DNA of 64,000 nt from the NCBI GenBank assembly GCA_003024785.1, contig PUQB01000350.1, positions 197,919-261,918 on the forward strand, read 5' to 3'. The position numbers were made by a program, and so were the translations under genes. This DNA comes from Selaginella tamariscina (taxonomy: Eukaryota > Streptophyta > Lycopodiopsida > Selaginellales > Selaginellaceae). Positions 27,023-40,885 of this stretch are shown here, piece by piece (the stretch's first letter is position 1; each line of letters starts with the position of its first letter). The notes under the pieces were generated by a model that saw only the letters and a list, made by a program, of their open reading frames with translations, was not told the DNA's origin and made no database searches.

Positions 27023-29701
27023 CAGATCACCTTCTCCAGTGCACAAATGATTGGTCTCTTAAGTCAAGAGTAAAAACGGATTTTAAGTATTGCCTTGTTA
27101 GATCCATTTATTGAAAGTATATATACTACACAAGATCTTATAATATACACCTTCATTTCTAAAATGAATACAAGAACAAAGCATGGAGACTTGTTTTCCT
27201 GTTGAAACTTCTTGTGGAAACCCTTTCTTTTGTTGGAACTTCGTGGAGACCCTTTCTTCTTTGTCCTTTTCCTCTCGGTAAGGATTTTCTCCATGCTTCA
27301 TACAAACCTTTCTACCTTCTTATTATGCTCCTAATATTTTTACCTTTAACATGTCCCTTCCTTATTCGTTGTTGTGTCCTCACGACAACTATCCTACTCC
27401 TTCCTTTGAATATCTTTATAGTATTGTGGATTCTCTCCTTTATACTTCTAAAAGTTATTTCTCTCTTTTTTTGAGTTCTTAGTTAGAAGTTGATACCTCA
27501 AGTTATAGCACTTGATTGTCTTCATGTTGTTTCTTAGGTTCACCATTTATTTTCTCTTCTTGTTATTGAATAGTTTTCTCCTTTGACTTATTTTTTGTGT
27601 TTATATCACTTGCTTTAAAGGATATGTGGTATACACATATGTATACTTTACATGTTGTTTTGCAAATCAATCTCATACGGGATTACTTTATAAAACTTTT
27701 TTTTGTAATCTAGGCTTATTATTTTTATTCTGCTGAACATTTTTTTTCCTTTCAGCACTACATAAAAATCAATATCTATTAAATCCTTTATATTAAGATA
27801 TGCTCTCAGGATTTCTACCTCTTCCTAATCATCTAACTCATTAAACTAATCATATCCTTTTAAAACAAGAGGTCTGATTTCCTTTTTAACATACTTTTAT
27901 TAATTATAGATCACTAGTTTTCCTTCTCCTTTTTTTACCATCATCTTTTTATTCTCCAGACTTAATCCATGGTTGGCCTAAGAACATAGTATAGATAGTG
28001 TCCTTTTCTTCTTTCCAAAGGACAAACAAGGATATTTTATATTTGAATCCTTTTACTGTGATAGTGACTCCTCTTATTATATCAAGTGGCTTTTCACTAT
28101 GTTGATCAATCATTTTAAGGTTAAATGGGGCATGTTGGATTGGTCTTAAACCCATCCTTTTACATTCACTAAAATTCACACATGAACCTCCATCTATTAA
28201 CACTCTTTTTAACTTATTCCTGCCCACATATATTTTGATACAAGGAACTTGTCTATTATAATCACCTTCATATATTACTTACTTACTTATCCATTTTACA
28301 AACTATATATCCTTCATTCGAACGTGATATTTGTTGAACCAGACTTAAGCATTCAATATTTAATTTCTTATGTAAGGAGCTACCTATATTAACTATTCAA
28401 GCGTAGCTTTTATTTCTTGATTTATAGCTTGGTGATACATGGAATCCATTATCTTATCCTGTAATAGTAAAAATGAAAAACCTTGTTTACCTTTGTCTAT
28501 AGCACCTATCATAGAACCATCTAATTCGTTATTAGTCCGATCTTTTTGGTCAAAATTTTGTTCATGCTCATTTACATTTTTCTATAACAAGCCACCTTCT
28601 TGTTAGGAATAGTACCTATCTCTTCTTCTCCATAAAAGAATATTCCTTCTCATTCCTTTGAAGAGCTGTAACTACCTTACAACTGATACTCATTTTTTCC
28701 TTCCTCTATTTGAATTAACTATATTATAAGTTACACATTATTCATCTTGGTAGAAATAGGAGGTTGTCCATTCCACCTCCCTAAAGAGATGTCCTATTTC
28801 TCCACATGTTTTTTTCCTATTTCACACATGTATAACAAATTACCATGTGGTCCTTGTCTATTACTTATCTAATTATATTGATCATTTCTACCTTTTTGAC
28901 CTTAATAAGTCTTTTTATATTGTTTGTCATTTCTTGCTCTATAGGATCTATCTTTCTGTCGTTCATTATATGGATCATTTCTTTCTCTATAATACCTATC
29001 CTCTTTATTTTTGTAAGGAACATTATTTCTTCTTTCATAATATCCATTATTCCTATTATGATAAGGAATCTCATTCCTTCGGCCATATAATATATTATTT
29101 CTATTTTCATAAGGAATAACATTATCATTCCTATTATTCCCATAATTTCTATTAAGTGGGAACTTTTTAAGAGGTGGATATTCATCTATTCTCCTTTTTC
29201 TCTATATATGAGTTACATTTTAATTCAAGAAATGTTTACAATTCCAAGTCACATGTCCTTCCTTTCCACATATTTTGGTATGTAAGTAATTACAACCTAC
29301 ATTCCTCCATTATATATCCAGGATTATTACATTTAGTACACCATACCTTTTCTTTTATCTCCTCCTTAATTATCATTCCCTTCAAAGTTTCATCATTTAA
29401 GTCAATGCTTTTTTATTTATTAGATATTTACGAACTTTTATTACATCAGCTTCTTCTTCCTCTTCATCAGAGGATTCTTTCTTTCTTTCATATACTTTCA
29501 ACTTTCCTTCTGCAATTTTTTCTATCTGCCTTCTCTTTTTGTTATATATTTTTAATTAATTAATAAAATCCTCTTTATTATTTTCATTAATAATGAGTGC
29601 TAAATCTTTATATGGTTTTAGCAACCCTTCTTTATATCATTGCAATAAGGCATCCATCTTTACATATGCTTTACACTTTTTCTTATGTTTTTTAAAATGG
29701 T
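27020..29701 (-). mobile_element. Old LTR retrotransposon remnant, left part
   Basis: Minus-strand sequence with a retropepsin-like protease region (27949-28227; it contains LIDGGSCVN) and a long stretch of degraded gag-like, low-complexity coding sequence (28.3-29.7 kb). It is heavily broken. The element is split by the Ty3/Gypsy insertion at 29702-36397 and resumes on its right. Its own terminal repeats were not identified. It is older than the element inserted into it. Confidence 0.6.
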
Positions 29702-30108
29702 TGTGAAGCTAAGATCCAAGAGCAAGAAGGCTTGACTCAGGAGCAGAACAAGGACTAGGAACAAGATAGAAGTAGAACATGAATTAGGAGCAAGACAGGA
29801 CTAGGACATGAACTAAAAGCAAGACAAGGAGAGAACAAGAAACAAGGAGCAAAACAAGAATAAAACAAGATTGATCGTAAAAAGACTAGTATTGATAGTA
29901 ACTGATTGTACAACAATTAGGTTGGAGCTTTTATGCTCACAACTCCAAGAGCTAATATGGTCATGAGCCTAATCTAGTCATGAGCTAAAAATGGTGACCC
30001 TTATCCTGTAGGTATATCCTATAGCATATCCTGTAAGCATATCCTGTAGGTATATCCTATGGGCATATCCTGTATCATGTATCATGTATCCTGTATCGGG
30101 TTGTGACA
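29702..30108 (-). repeat. LTR of the Ty3/Gypsy element (3' LTR)
   Basis: It is 407 bp and pairs with 35954-36397. It begins TGTGAAGC and ends TTGTGACA, with repeated TATCCTGTAGG-like motifs towards its right end. The purine-rich run on the minus strand just inside it (AGAAAGGAG, near 30111-30124) fits a polypurine tract. Confidence 0.85.
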
Positions 30109-30432
30109 GCAACTCCTTTCTAAGGACGAGTTCCACGAGTTTTAAGACTTGGTTTAGCAGGATAACGCCGATGGAAAGCAGCAACCTTGGAAGAAGCATG
30201 GAGTAAGTTGGATGTAGTTCCCAAGTGTGATCGATGGCAAATAACCTTTTCAATCCACCAAGTATTGAAGTTGGCAACGATGAAGACAAGAATCAAGGAT
30301 GACTGCAACTTCGTACTTACGTTCATCGTCAATGACCAGAGGAGAAGAAGCACGACCAGGAAGAGAGAAGAATGATACGGCTCCAACAAAGAGGTGTGAA
30401 ACACAAGATGAAGCTTCACAGTTGATGGTAGC

Positions 30433-30969
30433 TGTTAAAGGCCAAAAATATAGCATGTAGGAACTGCATACATAGGACTTTCCTACGGTGGAGGAATAAC
30501 TTGTAGGAAATAGTAGTAGGAAATATCCTATGTACAGGAAAAATCCTACAGCAGTAGGAAAAATCCTATAGGATAGGAAAGATCCTACGGTTGTAGGAAG
30601 CAGACAGTTATGACAGTTGGAGGAGGACAGGATTCGGTTAGGGCAAGGGAGGGGAAGAAGGAAGAGACTATGAAGACTATGAAGGCTATGGAGAGCAATG
30701 CATGAGAGAGAGAGTCTTAGGAGAGAAGTAAGTCTCCACACTTGCTATCTCTTTGTATTCATATAGTAATGCAAGTGCATATTTATGGGGTATTGTGAAT
30801 GCTTATACATGGCAATGGCCAAAGCAAAATCCTATCCTTGACCTTAGAGACGAAATAAGTATATATATAGAGCTCTCTAGTGGACGAAATCCCTACACTT
30901 TAACGTGCAAAGCTTTTCCTGCGTTGTGAACAGTGTTTTCTGCACACAGGAAAGTTTTGTATGTTAACA
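30433..30969. mobile_element. Solo LTR, family A, inserted in the Gypsy element
   Basis: It starts TGTTAAAGGCC and ends GTTAACA, and is flanked on both sides by GTAGC (30428-30432 and 30970-30974), a perfect 5-bp target duplication. A second solo LTR of the same family lies at 36618-37099. No internal region is present, so it is the product of LTR-LTR recombination. Since it sits inside the Gypsy element it is younger than that element. Confidence 0.85.
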
Positions 30970-31810
30970 GTAGCTCTAGTTAGAAAGCTACAGGATTGAC
31001 CTCAGTCGCAATCCTATAAGGGCCCAATAATTGAAAATCCAACTTCAAAGAAGACCTGTTGGTGCGAATATGCCTACAAAGAAGCCACATGAGATCACCA
31101 ATCTTGTATGCAGGTGCTGGCTGACGATGAGCATCAGCATGATGCTTGTACCGTTCCTGTGCTTGCTGAAGATGAATCCAGAGATCATCCTGTACCTGAC
31201 GAAAATGTTGGAGACGATCCTGTACTGCAGGAGTGGAAGAAGCAGAAGCAGAAGGAGCAAAGTCAAAACGTGGATGGTAGCTTGTAAGAGTGAAGAAAGG
31301 TGTCTGGCCTGTAGATGCATGAACGGAGTTGTTGTAGGCAAACTCTGCCATAAAAAGAAGGTCCAACTAGTTGTCATGTTGGTAACTGATGAAGCAGCGA
31401 AGATATTGTTCCAAGGTCTGAATTGTGTGTTCTGACTGCCCATCAGTTTGTGGATCATATTCTGAAGAAAGATCCGCTTTAACTTGTAGACTTCAAAGAA
31501 GCTCTTGCCAAATCTGGACATGAATTGTGGGCCTCGATCAAAAACAATGCTCTAAGGAAGACCATGATGTCGGAACACTTTGCGGATCATCAACTCATCA
31601 GTTTCTGGCCTATAGCCGTCTTGTTACATGGTAAGAAATGAGCCTGTTTGGTGAAACGGTTAACCACCATAAGAATTGCATCAAACCCACGAGAAGAAGG
31701 AAAATCTGTGAGAAAATCCATAGAAATGGATCTTCAAGGAGTAGAAGGAACAGGAAGAGGAAGAAGAAGACCAAAGGTTGCATGACGAGGCATCTTCGAC
31801 CTGTTGCAGG

Positions 31811-32769
31811 TGTCAGAATTTTTACTTGGTGCCACAAAGGCAACTTGCTAGGTGCCAATCCTAGAATCCTCTCTCTGGAAACCCACGGAATCTGGTAAAA
31901 TAACCCGTATTAGGAACCCAAGCCCTAGGAACTCAAACTCCTAGCTGACTAAGTCCACGAACGAGACTCACCTTGTGAATCAGGATACACGGGCTAACTG
32001 AGCTTTAGGTGTTGTTCCTAGCTTGGCGTGGTTGAGGCGGCCGGAGCAAGGCCTCAACCACTAGTTTTGCAGAACATGAACTCGGGCAATGCCTTTGAGC
32101 TTGCGAGTAGGTTTTCGAACCAAGGAATCTGATTAACTCCTTGAAAGTGACATGCCCTTTCTCAAAGGCAAGATCCTGCCAACAATAAGAATAGTCTAAC
32201 CCTAGGGTGGGTTGTACCCCTGTCGTATGGAAGTTTGGGCGGCACAACGGAGGTTGCACCTTGTGACACAAACTTAGCTTGCACCGGTAGGAGGTTAACG
32301 AGCTCTCTTTTGAACCTAGGAAGCCTCACTACATATACTCTACCTTATTTATGTGACGGACCCCCACATGTTTACCTAAGTGAGTAAATGGACTGGCACG
32401 GAAATGCCAGCCCTTAGAGAAAATAGTTATCCTAACCTAACCCTAAACCTAACCCCTACGGGGGGTATTAGGGCATGGGGCTAGGGAACCTAAGGTTAGG
32501 TCAACCCTAGAGGTGTCCCTTTTTGACAAGCTATGTTTAATAGAAAACCTATCTTTGTAACGTCAGGGGGAGAGTTTTCTAGAGGGTAAGTACTACCTTC
32601 GCCTAGAGTTTTTCGAGGTACCTAGTGATAGCCGGCCGGACTACCCCTAACACCTAAGTGCACTAAGCGGGGCTGTTTCTCACTACAACTAGGGTTCGCC
32701 ACACAACACGGTAGGTAACAACAATCAAATCCCAAAGTAAAGGGTCGAGTCATAATAAAAACTATGACA
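31811..32769. mobile_element. Solo LTR, family B, inserted in the integrase of the Gypsy element
   Basis: The 959 bp begin TGTCAGAATTTT and end ATGACA. The flanks GCAGG (31806-31810) and GCATG (32770-32774) are a near-perfect 5-bp target duplication. Integrase-like coding sequence of the Gypsy element lies on both sides, so this is a later insertion. The interior has many CCTAACC-like motifs (32420-32460) and no coding sequence. Confidence 0.75.
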
Positions 32770-35700
32770 GCATGTGTCACAACTTCGTACAAACCTTTCC
32801 ACAAACCTCGCAACCCAGGCCACCAATAGTTGTGAGTCACCAACTCAATTGTCTTGACCACACAAAAATGTCATGTAGCCGAGGTATCATGACAATCCTA
32901 TACCACATGAGTCCTATAAATACAACAGGAACGTATAGGAGACCTTCATGGTATAGGAGTCCGTCCTGTATGGCAAACAACTTATAGTCTGAATGGGAAC
33001 TGGAGGAAGAGGAGCTTGCGATGTCAGGACTAATGAGTGAGACCACATTCTTTGCTAAGTCATCTGTAGCCCAACTTTGAATGGATGTTCTGTAGAGAGT
33101 GTTGAATTTGCTGGAGCCTGATGAACTTGTAGTGCCGCATTGATAAACGATAGTCTTCACCTTGTGCATGTCTATGGAAACGCCAACAGGAGAGACGATG
33201 TAAGCCCAAGAACTCCACAGTATCCCTATCGAAAAAACACTTCTCCAACTTCGCATACATGCCATGCTCGTGAAGCTTTTGTAGAACTAATCGTACATGC
33301 TTGTCACGTGCCGCCTGGTCCTTGGAGAAAATCAAAATGTCATCGAGGTAGATCACCACAAACTAGTCCAAGAAGTCACAAAAGATGTCGTTCACATGTG
33401 TTGGAATATGGCTGGGCATTGGTAAGTCCGAAAGGCATCACCGTGTACTCAAAATGTCCATACCTTGTATGAAAGGCAGTCTTCCACTCATCGCATGGAC
33501 GAATCCATACAAAATTGTAGGCCCCTTGTAAGTCGATCTTTATGAACACCTTTGCTCCTCGTAGCCGATTAAGAAGTTCCGAAATCAATGGCAATGGGTA
33601 CCTATTCCGGATAGTGACTTGATTCAAAACCCCTATAAGTCCACAACCAAACACAAACTCCCATCTTTCTTCTTAATAAAGAGATAGGTGCTTCTGCAAA
33701 AGACTTTGAGTGACGAATGAAGCCAGATGCCAAGTTGTCTTCGATGTAGTGGTGAAGAACCTCCAATTTAGTAGGTGACAGTGCATAAATCAGTCCAAAC
33801 GGTGGTGTCTTTCCTTCTGTAAGATCGATAGGACTGTTGTAGGACCTGTGAATAGGAAAACTGCAACCTTGTGCTTATCAAAAACATCCTGAAATGAGTG
33901 ATACTTGAATGGCAAGGAAGAAGTAGGAAGAGAAGGGGATTGAAAAACAGGAAGTCAGATACAAGAGGTAGAAGAGGACGTAGGAGTTACTTGAAAAGCA
34001 AAGAGATGAAAAGGAGCAGGATCAGTGGCAAGTTCATGCATAGTAGTGGTAAGAACTCGGAGAGGAGAAGGAGGGAGCTGTGAATAAAAAGAGGAAGGAT
34101 CTTAGGGGATGGAACAGAAGAAGAGTAATGAAAAGAGGCAGGATTGGGGAAAACTTGTGTGGATGTTGACGAATGTACAGATTGGAAGAATCCTGTACAG
34201 AAGTCTGTGAATGCATAGGAGTGAGGAGAGCCTGCAAATGTGCTGATGAACTGACAGGAGTGGATCCTGTTGAGAAGGAACCTTTGACACTGATACAGGA
34301 TTGGAAGAACCTGTACAGGAATTGTGAACTTATAGGAGTGGAGAGAGCTTAAGAATGTGCTGATGAACTGACAGGAGGTGGATCTTATTGAGGAGGAACC
34401 TTCGACACTGATATAGGAATAGGCACGGTCAATCCTGTAACTTGTACTGCCTCAGACACTAAGGTCATATCCTGCACGTAGAAAGGTACAGGATTGATGT
34501 TGGCTACTGGAGAGGAAAACGTGAGCATCCTAGACCTTCAGTCGATCTGAGGATTTGCAACCATAAACCATGACATACCCAAAACAATGGGAGCCGTCCG
34601 AGTTTGATCAAGTTGAAGGAAATGAATAGTTGAATGCGCCATGAGTGCAAGAGAGAGGTGTGGTAGCATGGGTAACTGTGCTAGAAGCAATTAGACGACC
34701 ATCTGTAGCCTTTATAGGAATTACACGCTTCAACTTACCACAGAATGCCATGCTGAGTTACAAAAGTGTCATCCATGAAGCATGCATTTACACTAGTGTT
34801 TAACAGGGCAAACTCCTTGAGCTCTTGATCATTGGGCGAATATGTACATGAAACTTAAGTGATGGATGGTATGAGCAGCATTAATGGAGCCTGCACCTAC
34901 GTTAAACTTGTGGCTCCTAGACGGAGTGAACATTGAACTTCAACTTCAACTTTACGCGTCTTGAACTTCCTAGCTTTAGTAGGACATTTTGTCACTTGTG
35001 TCTGCTTCACCACAATACAAGCATAAGTTCTCACTATGACGACGTTGCTTCTCAGCAGATGAAAGTGGGCCATGCTTGTATTTGTCAACTTCCATAAGAA
35101 CTACTCCAGAAGGTGTCGTAAGAACACAACTACAGGATTGGCTTGTAGGAACTGCTGATGGGATTTTTCCTAACGACGCTCGAACAAACGGTTGTCGCAG
35201 CAAACGGCGTTTGCATGATCTCTACTAAGGTTTGGGCATCCGGTAACGTAAGGAAAAGGTCCTTCATGTCATCCCTCAACCCAAAATGGAAAGTGTTCGA
35301 TTAATATAGTCTCGTCCCATGGAATGTTCGTGCAAAGTTGCTAAAATTTGATGCATAGACAGAAGCTGGTCGGAATCCTTGTGTGAGCTTCCTTAACTTC
35401 GTGCATGTGGAATGATACTTATTGGGATCTCAAAGTAGGCTTCAAAGGCACCACGAATCCTTTAAAGTCTTTTATCAATGGGTCGTCACACACCAGCAAG
35501 GGGCAACCCAAGCCCGTGGGATCCAACTAATAAAGATGCCAAAAGACCAACCTTTATGCATTAGTCGAGTAGCAGCGTGGTTGTATGCAAATCAAAAGCT
35601 TAATCTGATTCAGGAAACCTTGGAAATCGATGCGATTGCATTGAACTTTTCGGCATGTTGATCTTTGGCTCGAAGAAGAGTTCGATGAGAGGAACATAGA

Positions 35701-35953
35701 TGGTTGAGAGAGAGCCTGCGTAGCAACCTTGGAGGATGCATTAGTAGATGCATGCTCCGTGTTGATGGAACCTTGTAGATATGTGGCCACTTGGTGCAAA
35801 GTGGCCATCTCATGAAGCAACATTTGGTGCTCGCGTTGAAATTGCTCAAAATCAGCCATAATCTATGAAAGAAAAAGGAGGAAAACGAATGAGAAGAACC
35901 AAGAAAAAAAAGTAATGGAAATTGGAAAGCTGTGAAAGTAGTTATTATTAAAT

Positions 35954-36397
35954 TGTCAAGCCACGATCCAAAAGCAAGGAGGCTTGACTCAGGGCAGGAC
36001 AAGGACTAAAAACAAGAAAACAAGACAGGAATAGGAAAAGACAGGACAGGACAGATAGGAGCAAGATAGGAACTAGAAGCAAGACAGGAGGACAGGATAA
36101 AAGGATGGAAACAGGAAGCAAGGAGCAAGAACAGGAATAGACAAGATTGATCGTAGAAAGACTGGTGTTGATAGTAACTGATTGTAAACAATTATGTCGG
36201 AGCTTTTATGTTCACAACTTCCAAGAGTTAATCTAGTCATGAGCCTAATCTAGTCATGAGCTAAAAATGGTGACCTTATCCTGTAGGTTATATGTAGCAT
36301 ATTTGTAGGCATATCCTAGCATATCTGTAGGTATATCCTGTAGGCATTCTGTGGATATCTTGTATCCTGTATCGATATCCTGTATCGGGTCATGACA
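35954..36397 (-). repeat. LTR of the Ty3/Gypsy element (5' LTR)
   Basis: It is 444 bp and starts TGTCAAGC and ends CATGACA. It is collinear with 29702-30108 over its whole length with many small differences. Confidence 0.85.
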
Positions 36398-36402
36398 ACG
36401 GT

Positions 36403-37166
36403 ATGTATATTCATCTATCTTTTTGTTTTTGCTCTGAAGAATGGTTCTTAACTTCTCTAAATGTTCCTCAAGCAATTCCTTCTTTTAAAATAATCCTTAA
36501 AAGCATCAATAACTTATTGATAATCCTTTCTGACTTTTTTCAAAAATCATAATACCTAATCATAGATATTTCTTTCAATATATGTGGAAATATAAGCAGC
36601 TTTTCTGCATTCGTCACTGTTAGAGGCCAAAAATAAGCAGTAGAAACTACATACATTGAACTTTTCCTATAGGGAGGAAAGCTCGTAGAAAAGGTGTAGT
36701 AAAAAATCCTACAGATACAGAAATCCTACAGGTAGGAAAGATCCTATGATTGTAGAAGCGACATTATGATGGTTGGAGGAAGTTAGAACAAGTTAGGGCA
36801 AGAAGGGGGAGAGAGAGACTATGAAGGCTATGGAGAGCTATGGAGAGCAATGCATGAGAGAGAGAGTATCTTTGGGAGAGAAGTAAGTCTCCACACTTGC
36901 TATTCTTTAGTAATGCAAGTGCATGTTTATGAATGCTTATACATGGCAATGGCCAAAGCAAAATCCTATCTTGACTTCAGTGATGAGATAGATATATATA
37001 AAGCTCTCTATAAGATGAAATCCTACACTTTAACTAGCAAAGCTTTCCTATGCGCTGTGAACAGTAATTTGCACACAAAAAAGTTTTGCTGTGTTAACAG
37101 TCACCTTTCTCGGATTACTACATTGAGGATTCTTAGATATTTTGAACCTTTACGAACCTTTTCTAC
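36403..37166 (-). mobile_element. Old LTR retrotransposon remnant, right part
   Basis: The old element seen at 27.0-29.7 kb continues here with a short gag-like minus-strand stretch (about 36475-36403) and AT-rich sequence. It is interrupted by the solo LTR at 36618-37099. It is broken. Confidence 0.5.
36618..37099. mobile_element. Solo LTR, family A, second copy
   Basis: The 482 bp start TGTTAGAGGCC and end GTTAACA, flanked by GTCAC on both sides (36613-36617 and 37100-37104). It is the same family as 30433-30969, with shared CCTACAGG-type motifs and the same ending, but the target duplication differs, so the two are independent insertions. Confidence 0.85.
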
Positions 37167-37486
37167 TGTGATTCCTCAAGGGGTAAGTGATGATGCCTTA
37201 ACTCTGTCATGGGGTACATCTCTTTGTGGGTTAGGGCATTAGCATGTCTAGGTCTACTAGGATAGGATCCTAAATCTTACTCGGGATATCTCTAGGGTTT
37301 GAGGGATGGTCATTCTAAAGACTTAGGATAGGACTCTAAGTCTTTATTTAACTAGGCACATGAGTCAGACTTTGAGGTCATCTTGGAAGACTTAACGTTG
37401 TTCACAAGGAATTAACGTCGGAAGGCCACTTGGGGCCTCGTGTTGCACATGTTAGCCCTCCAGATTAAAACTCTAACACCCACTCA
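37167..37486. repeat. Third copy of the repeat found at 1-2630
   Basis: It matches 1271-1590 closely in order and content, from the CTCAAGGGGTAA block to the AAAACTCTAACA end. Here it directly borders gag-like remains, which favours a retroelement origin for the family (possibly an LTR end). Confidence 0.65.
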
Positions 37487-40250
37487 ATTGGCACTGTCAT
37501 TCGGCCTTGCTCTTCCAACATGGGCTTGATTAATGATACTCATGAGCACCGAATAGAGCGGGTGCGGGCCACCACAAAGTGCACATGTCATCTCCCTGCG
37601 TTCCGGCCGCTTTCCCTGTTGTCGTACCTAAGTCGGTAAGGTTGCCGGTCCCGGGAGTGGGACCTATGACTCCAGTCTCCTGATCGTGACTCTTGCAAGG
37701 TTGGTTGTTCCTTTCATCCTACATAACTTCTTCGGCTGTTTGTGTCCCCCTTTGTTTTCCATTCCACTGTCAATGCGGCTGCTTGCGGTAGCTTGTTGCT
37801 TAGAAGTTCGGCCAGTCGATAGAAATCATTCGTGTTATGGGACCTGTAGATGTTACATACCCGGCAATACTTGTCCCCGCATGTGGTGTATCCCATTTGA
37901 AGCCAATGTTGCGGTTAAGTCTTCCTTTTGTGCTGCCACTCGGTGGTTTCCCTTCATTGTGATCGCTCGTGCTCTTGGCTGTAGACCATCTCTCCTTTCT
38001 GGCAAGTTTTGGAGTGTCTAAAAGGTTTTCCTCATTCGTGGTGGTGTCATTTGCCCCTTCGGCGTTCGATTTGTCATGTGTCTTTCTCTTGGTGATCTCG
38101 GCTTCTGCTTTTCTGCATTCTTGGCGTACCGGAGTAACTTGTCGAACGTCGATCATCGTCTAGTCCAATCCACCCGTCCCTTTGGTACCACATTTTTTTG
38201 GTCAAGTCAACTAGGGCATCCTTCCGGGTGATGTACCTAGCATGTGGACTGTGTATTCGTCAACCAACTCTCTTGCTTTCTACTTCAAACTTGTCAGCTT
38301 ATGGATTTCTCCTTGCTCTTTTCTTCCTGGAAGGTGTCCAAAAACGCCCTCCGTGCAGTTTTCCCAACGAGCTTGCCTCATGGAAATTGCATCACCATGC
38401 ATGTGCCTTTTTGTCCAAAGTGCATGCGAAATGCACTTAGTTCTTGTGGTTGTCGTTACGCTTCTCAACTCGCTACATGCTCAAACTTGTGTACATGTTG
38501 GTCTGCGCTATCACCCTTTGCCTCCTAGAATGCGGGTAAGGGCACTGTTACTTTGCTCTTCTGCATCCAATTGAGTGCGCGGCTAGTAAGGTCACCGAAC
38601 AATTCCTATGGTGCCCGTTGAGCCTGGGAGGTGCTATGATCTGAACCCTTTGCTTTGGACATGCTGTTATGTACATCCGGTATTTAAAAGGTACCTTTCT
38701 CCTCCCTCGCCCCGTCCTTCGGTTGAGGTGGGTGATGAGGATGGGTCCTCCTAGTTGCTTCCCTCGGGGCCTCCTTTGGGACCAACCTGTTGATTGGTGG
38801 TGCGCATACCTCAGTTGGACGGTATCCCCTCATCCAGCAAGTGGCTTTGTAGGACCTTACGACTCTACGGAATCCCCTCGCGGCGTCAAGATGGTCGTGG
38901 TTGACAGGGCGGATCCTCCTCGCCTGAGACGGTATCCCCTCATCTGTGGGTTGCTGCTCTATCGTGCGCCTTTGTATAATTCCCTCGCGGGGTTAACACG
39001 GTCTTGGTCGCTTTGGTAGATTTCCCTCACCCTAGAAAAAATCCCCTCGTCCCTCACCTAGAGTGACCATGTGTGGTCCCCCTCGCTGGAACCTTTCCCA
39101 GTCTGTCAGCTTGTCAGTGTCCAATCGCCTTCACGCAAGTGGTTGTCCCATGTGTACCTCGGCCTTCTGAAGCCTCAAGTTCTCATTTTGGTAAACCCAG
39201 CCTACTGCGTCATTTGATTTCTACTCCTAATGCAAGGTTGTTTTTTCAATAATTGGTGCTCCTCATTGGGGGTTTCCAAATGAGGCTCTTCCTTCCCTCT
39301 TTCCAAGCATCCATGGTCCTCCCGCCTTACCCTAGTGGGTGATGGCGGACCGTCTTACCTTACATCCGCGTAGCTGGTCACGCCAAACCTCCGACTCTCA
39401 TCCCCTGTCGCTATCCATGCTGATTTTGCTGCCTCAAGCTATTCACAGATTCCCTTTCCTGGGGTTCTCCGCACAGGATCTCCTCCTGGGGTACGCATCG
39501 AACATGAGTTTGGCTCTTCGGTGTGGGGACTCATCGTAGCCATCACTTTTGCCTATGAGAGGGGGTGGAGGACTTCCATCGTTCTGTCATCCATCTCATT
39601 CTACGTTGTAGGTCATTGCCAGTGTTGCCCGTCCAAGTGCTGCTGTTCCTGCATGCTCCTACACATGGAATGACATTCGGATGTGCTGAGGGTTCTTCAT
39701 ACCTTTCTTTGTCGTCTACGACTTGCAACCGCCTCTATTGCTACTCTACCAGGTTTACCACTTCTCCTAGGCTTAGCCATGTGGTGTTTGCGTTGTTTCC
39801 TTGAGTAGGTGAGGCATGGGTTGATTATGGCAATTGGTGTACCTCTATGCCTTTCATTAACCTTTCTCGACCAACCCGATGCATCCTTCTTGCCATCTAA
39901 TACTCACTGATCTCCAATTGTTCAAACGAGTTAATCCCGACTCTCTTGTCTCTCCTTTGGGCTACAACCCTGCTTGCTAGTGAACTTCATCCATGTGTAC
40001 TTATTATCCCTCCATGATCGCCAAAATGATCGTTCAAGGACTCCACATGCCAAGTGTGGTGGTATGAAGTCTCGGGGGTCGCCAGGATTGTGGTCATAGT
40101 CATGGGGGTCCATCTTGATGAGCCGGACTTACCTTGGGGAGCACTGGAAGGTGTGAGATGGCCTCTACCCAAATGCCGCAAGTGTCTATGTACATATGAG
40201 GAGGAGTTCTCCTAGGTGGGGTGTTTTACCCGCTCTGACTATTGTTACTA
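37487..40250 (-). mobile_element. LTR retrotransposon gag remnant
   Basis: GC-richer block with minus-strand gag-like coding remains from about 40113 down to 37714, including a Cys/His stretch resembling a gag zinc knuckle near 37860. No polymerase region is found, so most of the element is missing. It is heavily broken. The family cannot be assigned beyond an LTR retrotransposon. Confidence 0.55.
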
Positions 40251-40289
40251 CAGTAGGGCAGAGAAGAATGACTAAAGAAGGTGGTGGAC

Positions 40290-40297
40290 AAGAGTAA

Positions 40298-40352
<55 letters not shown>

Positions 40353-40844
40353 CCTGCCCAAATATTCAACTACCCCAAAGAAGGTGGAGCAAGATACAAA
40401 GAAGAAGACGGACTAGGACCCTGACCCACTACAACCCCTCCTGCTTATATAGTGGGTCGGCTAGTGCTAGACCTTACAAGTGGCACATTTTCATTGGTCT
40501 ACCGCCCTATGCCAACATCCTGCCTGTAACATTTATGCACCTCCCTTAGGCATGCTGTCCTGAGTACCTTGGTAGTTGATCCGGATGATCAGATATACAC
40601 TTGGGTTAAGCCCCACCTAACAACTGTCATTGTCAATCTGTACATGCTGCACCCTCACTACTCGGCCGCTTTGTCCCGTCACTTATTCGTGCCATATGGC
40701 GGTTTGATGGTGGTCAAACCACCGTCAACTAGATGAGCAAAAGCCTATATTTGTCAAGCTTTACTGCAGCAAATACTGTAAGGTTAACTAGAGAACATAG
40801 CACACATTCACAACTTACTATGAGTATTGCAAGAGGTAGACTTA

Positions 40845-40885
<41 letters not shown>

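Larger units (their letters stand above)
29702..36397 (-). mobile_element. Ty3/Gypsy-type LTR retrotransposon, fossil, with nested insertions
   Basis: The element is bounded by two related LTRs (29702-30108 and 35954-36397) that start TGTSAAGC and end TGACA. The flanks ATGGT (29697-29701) and ACGGT (36398-36402) form a near-perfect 5-bp target duplication. Parts in minus-strand order: gag (about 35860-34900, with a zinc-knuckle-like stretch), reverse transcriptase (33654-33060; it contains YLDDILIFS), and integrase in two pieces (about 32861-32770 and 31810-30980). The integrase C-terminal region is near 30420-30120. It is broken in many places and carries two later solo LTRs (31811-32769 and 30433-30969). 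The LTRs differ by many substitutions and indels, so it is old. Confidence 0.85.

Noticed and set aside
28845-29185. Hydrophobic Ile/Phe-rich plus-strand frames looking like membrane proteins
   Set aside because: Low-complexity translations opposite degraded gag-like sequence.
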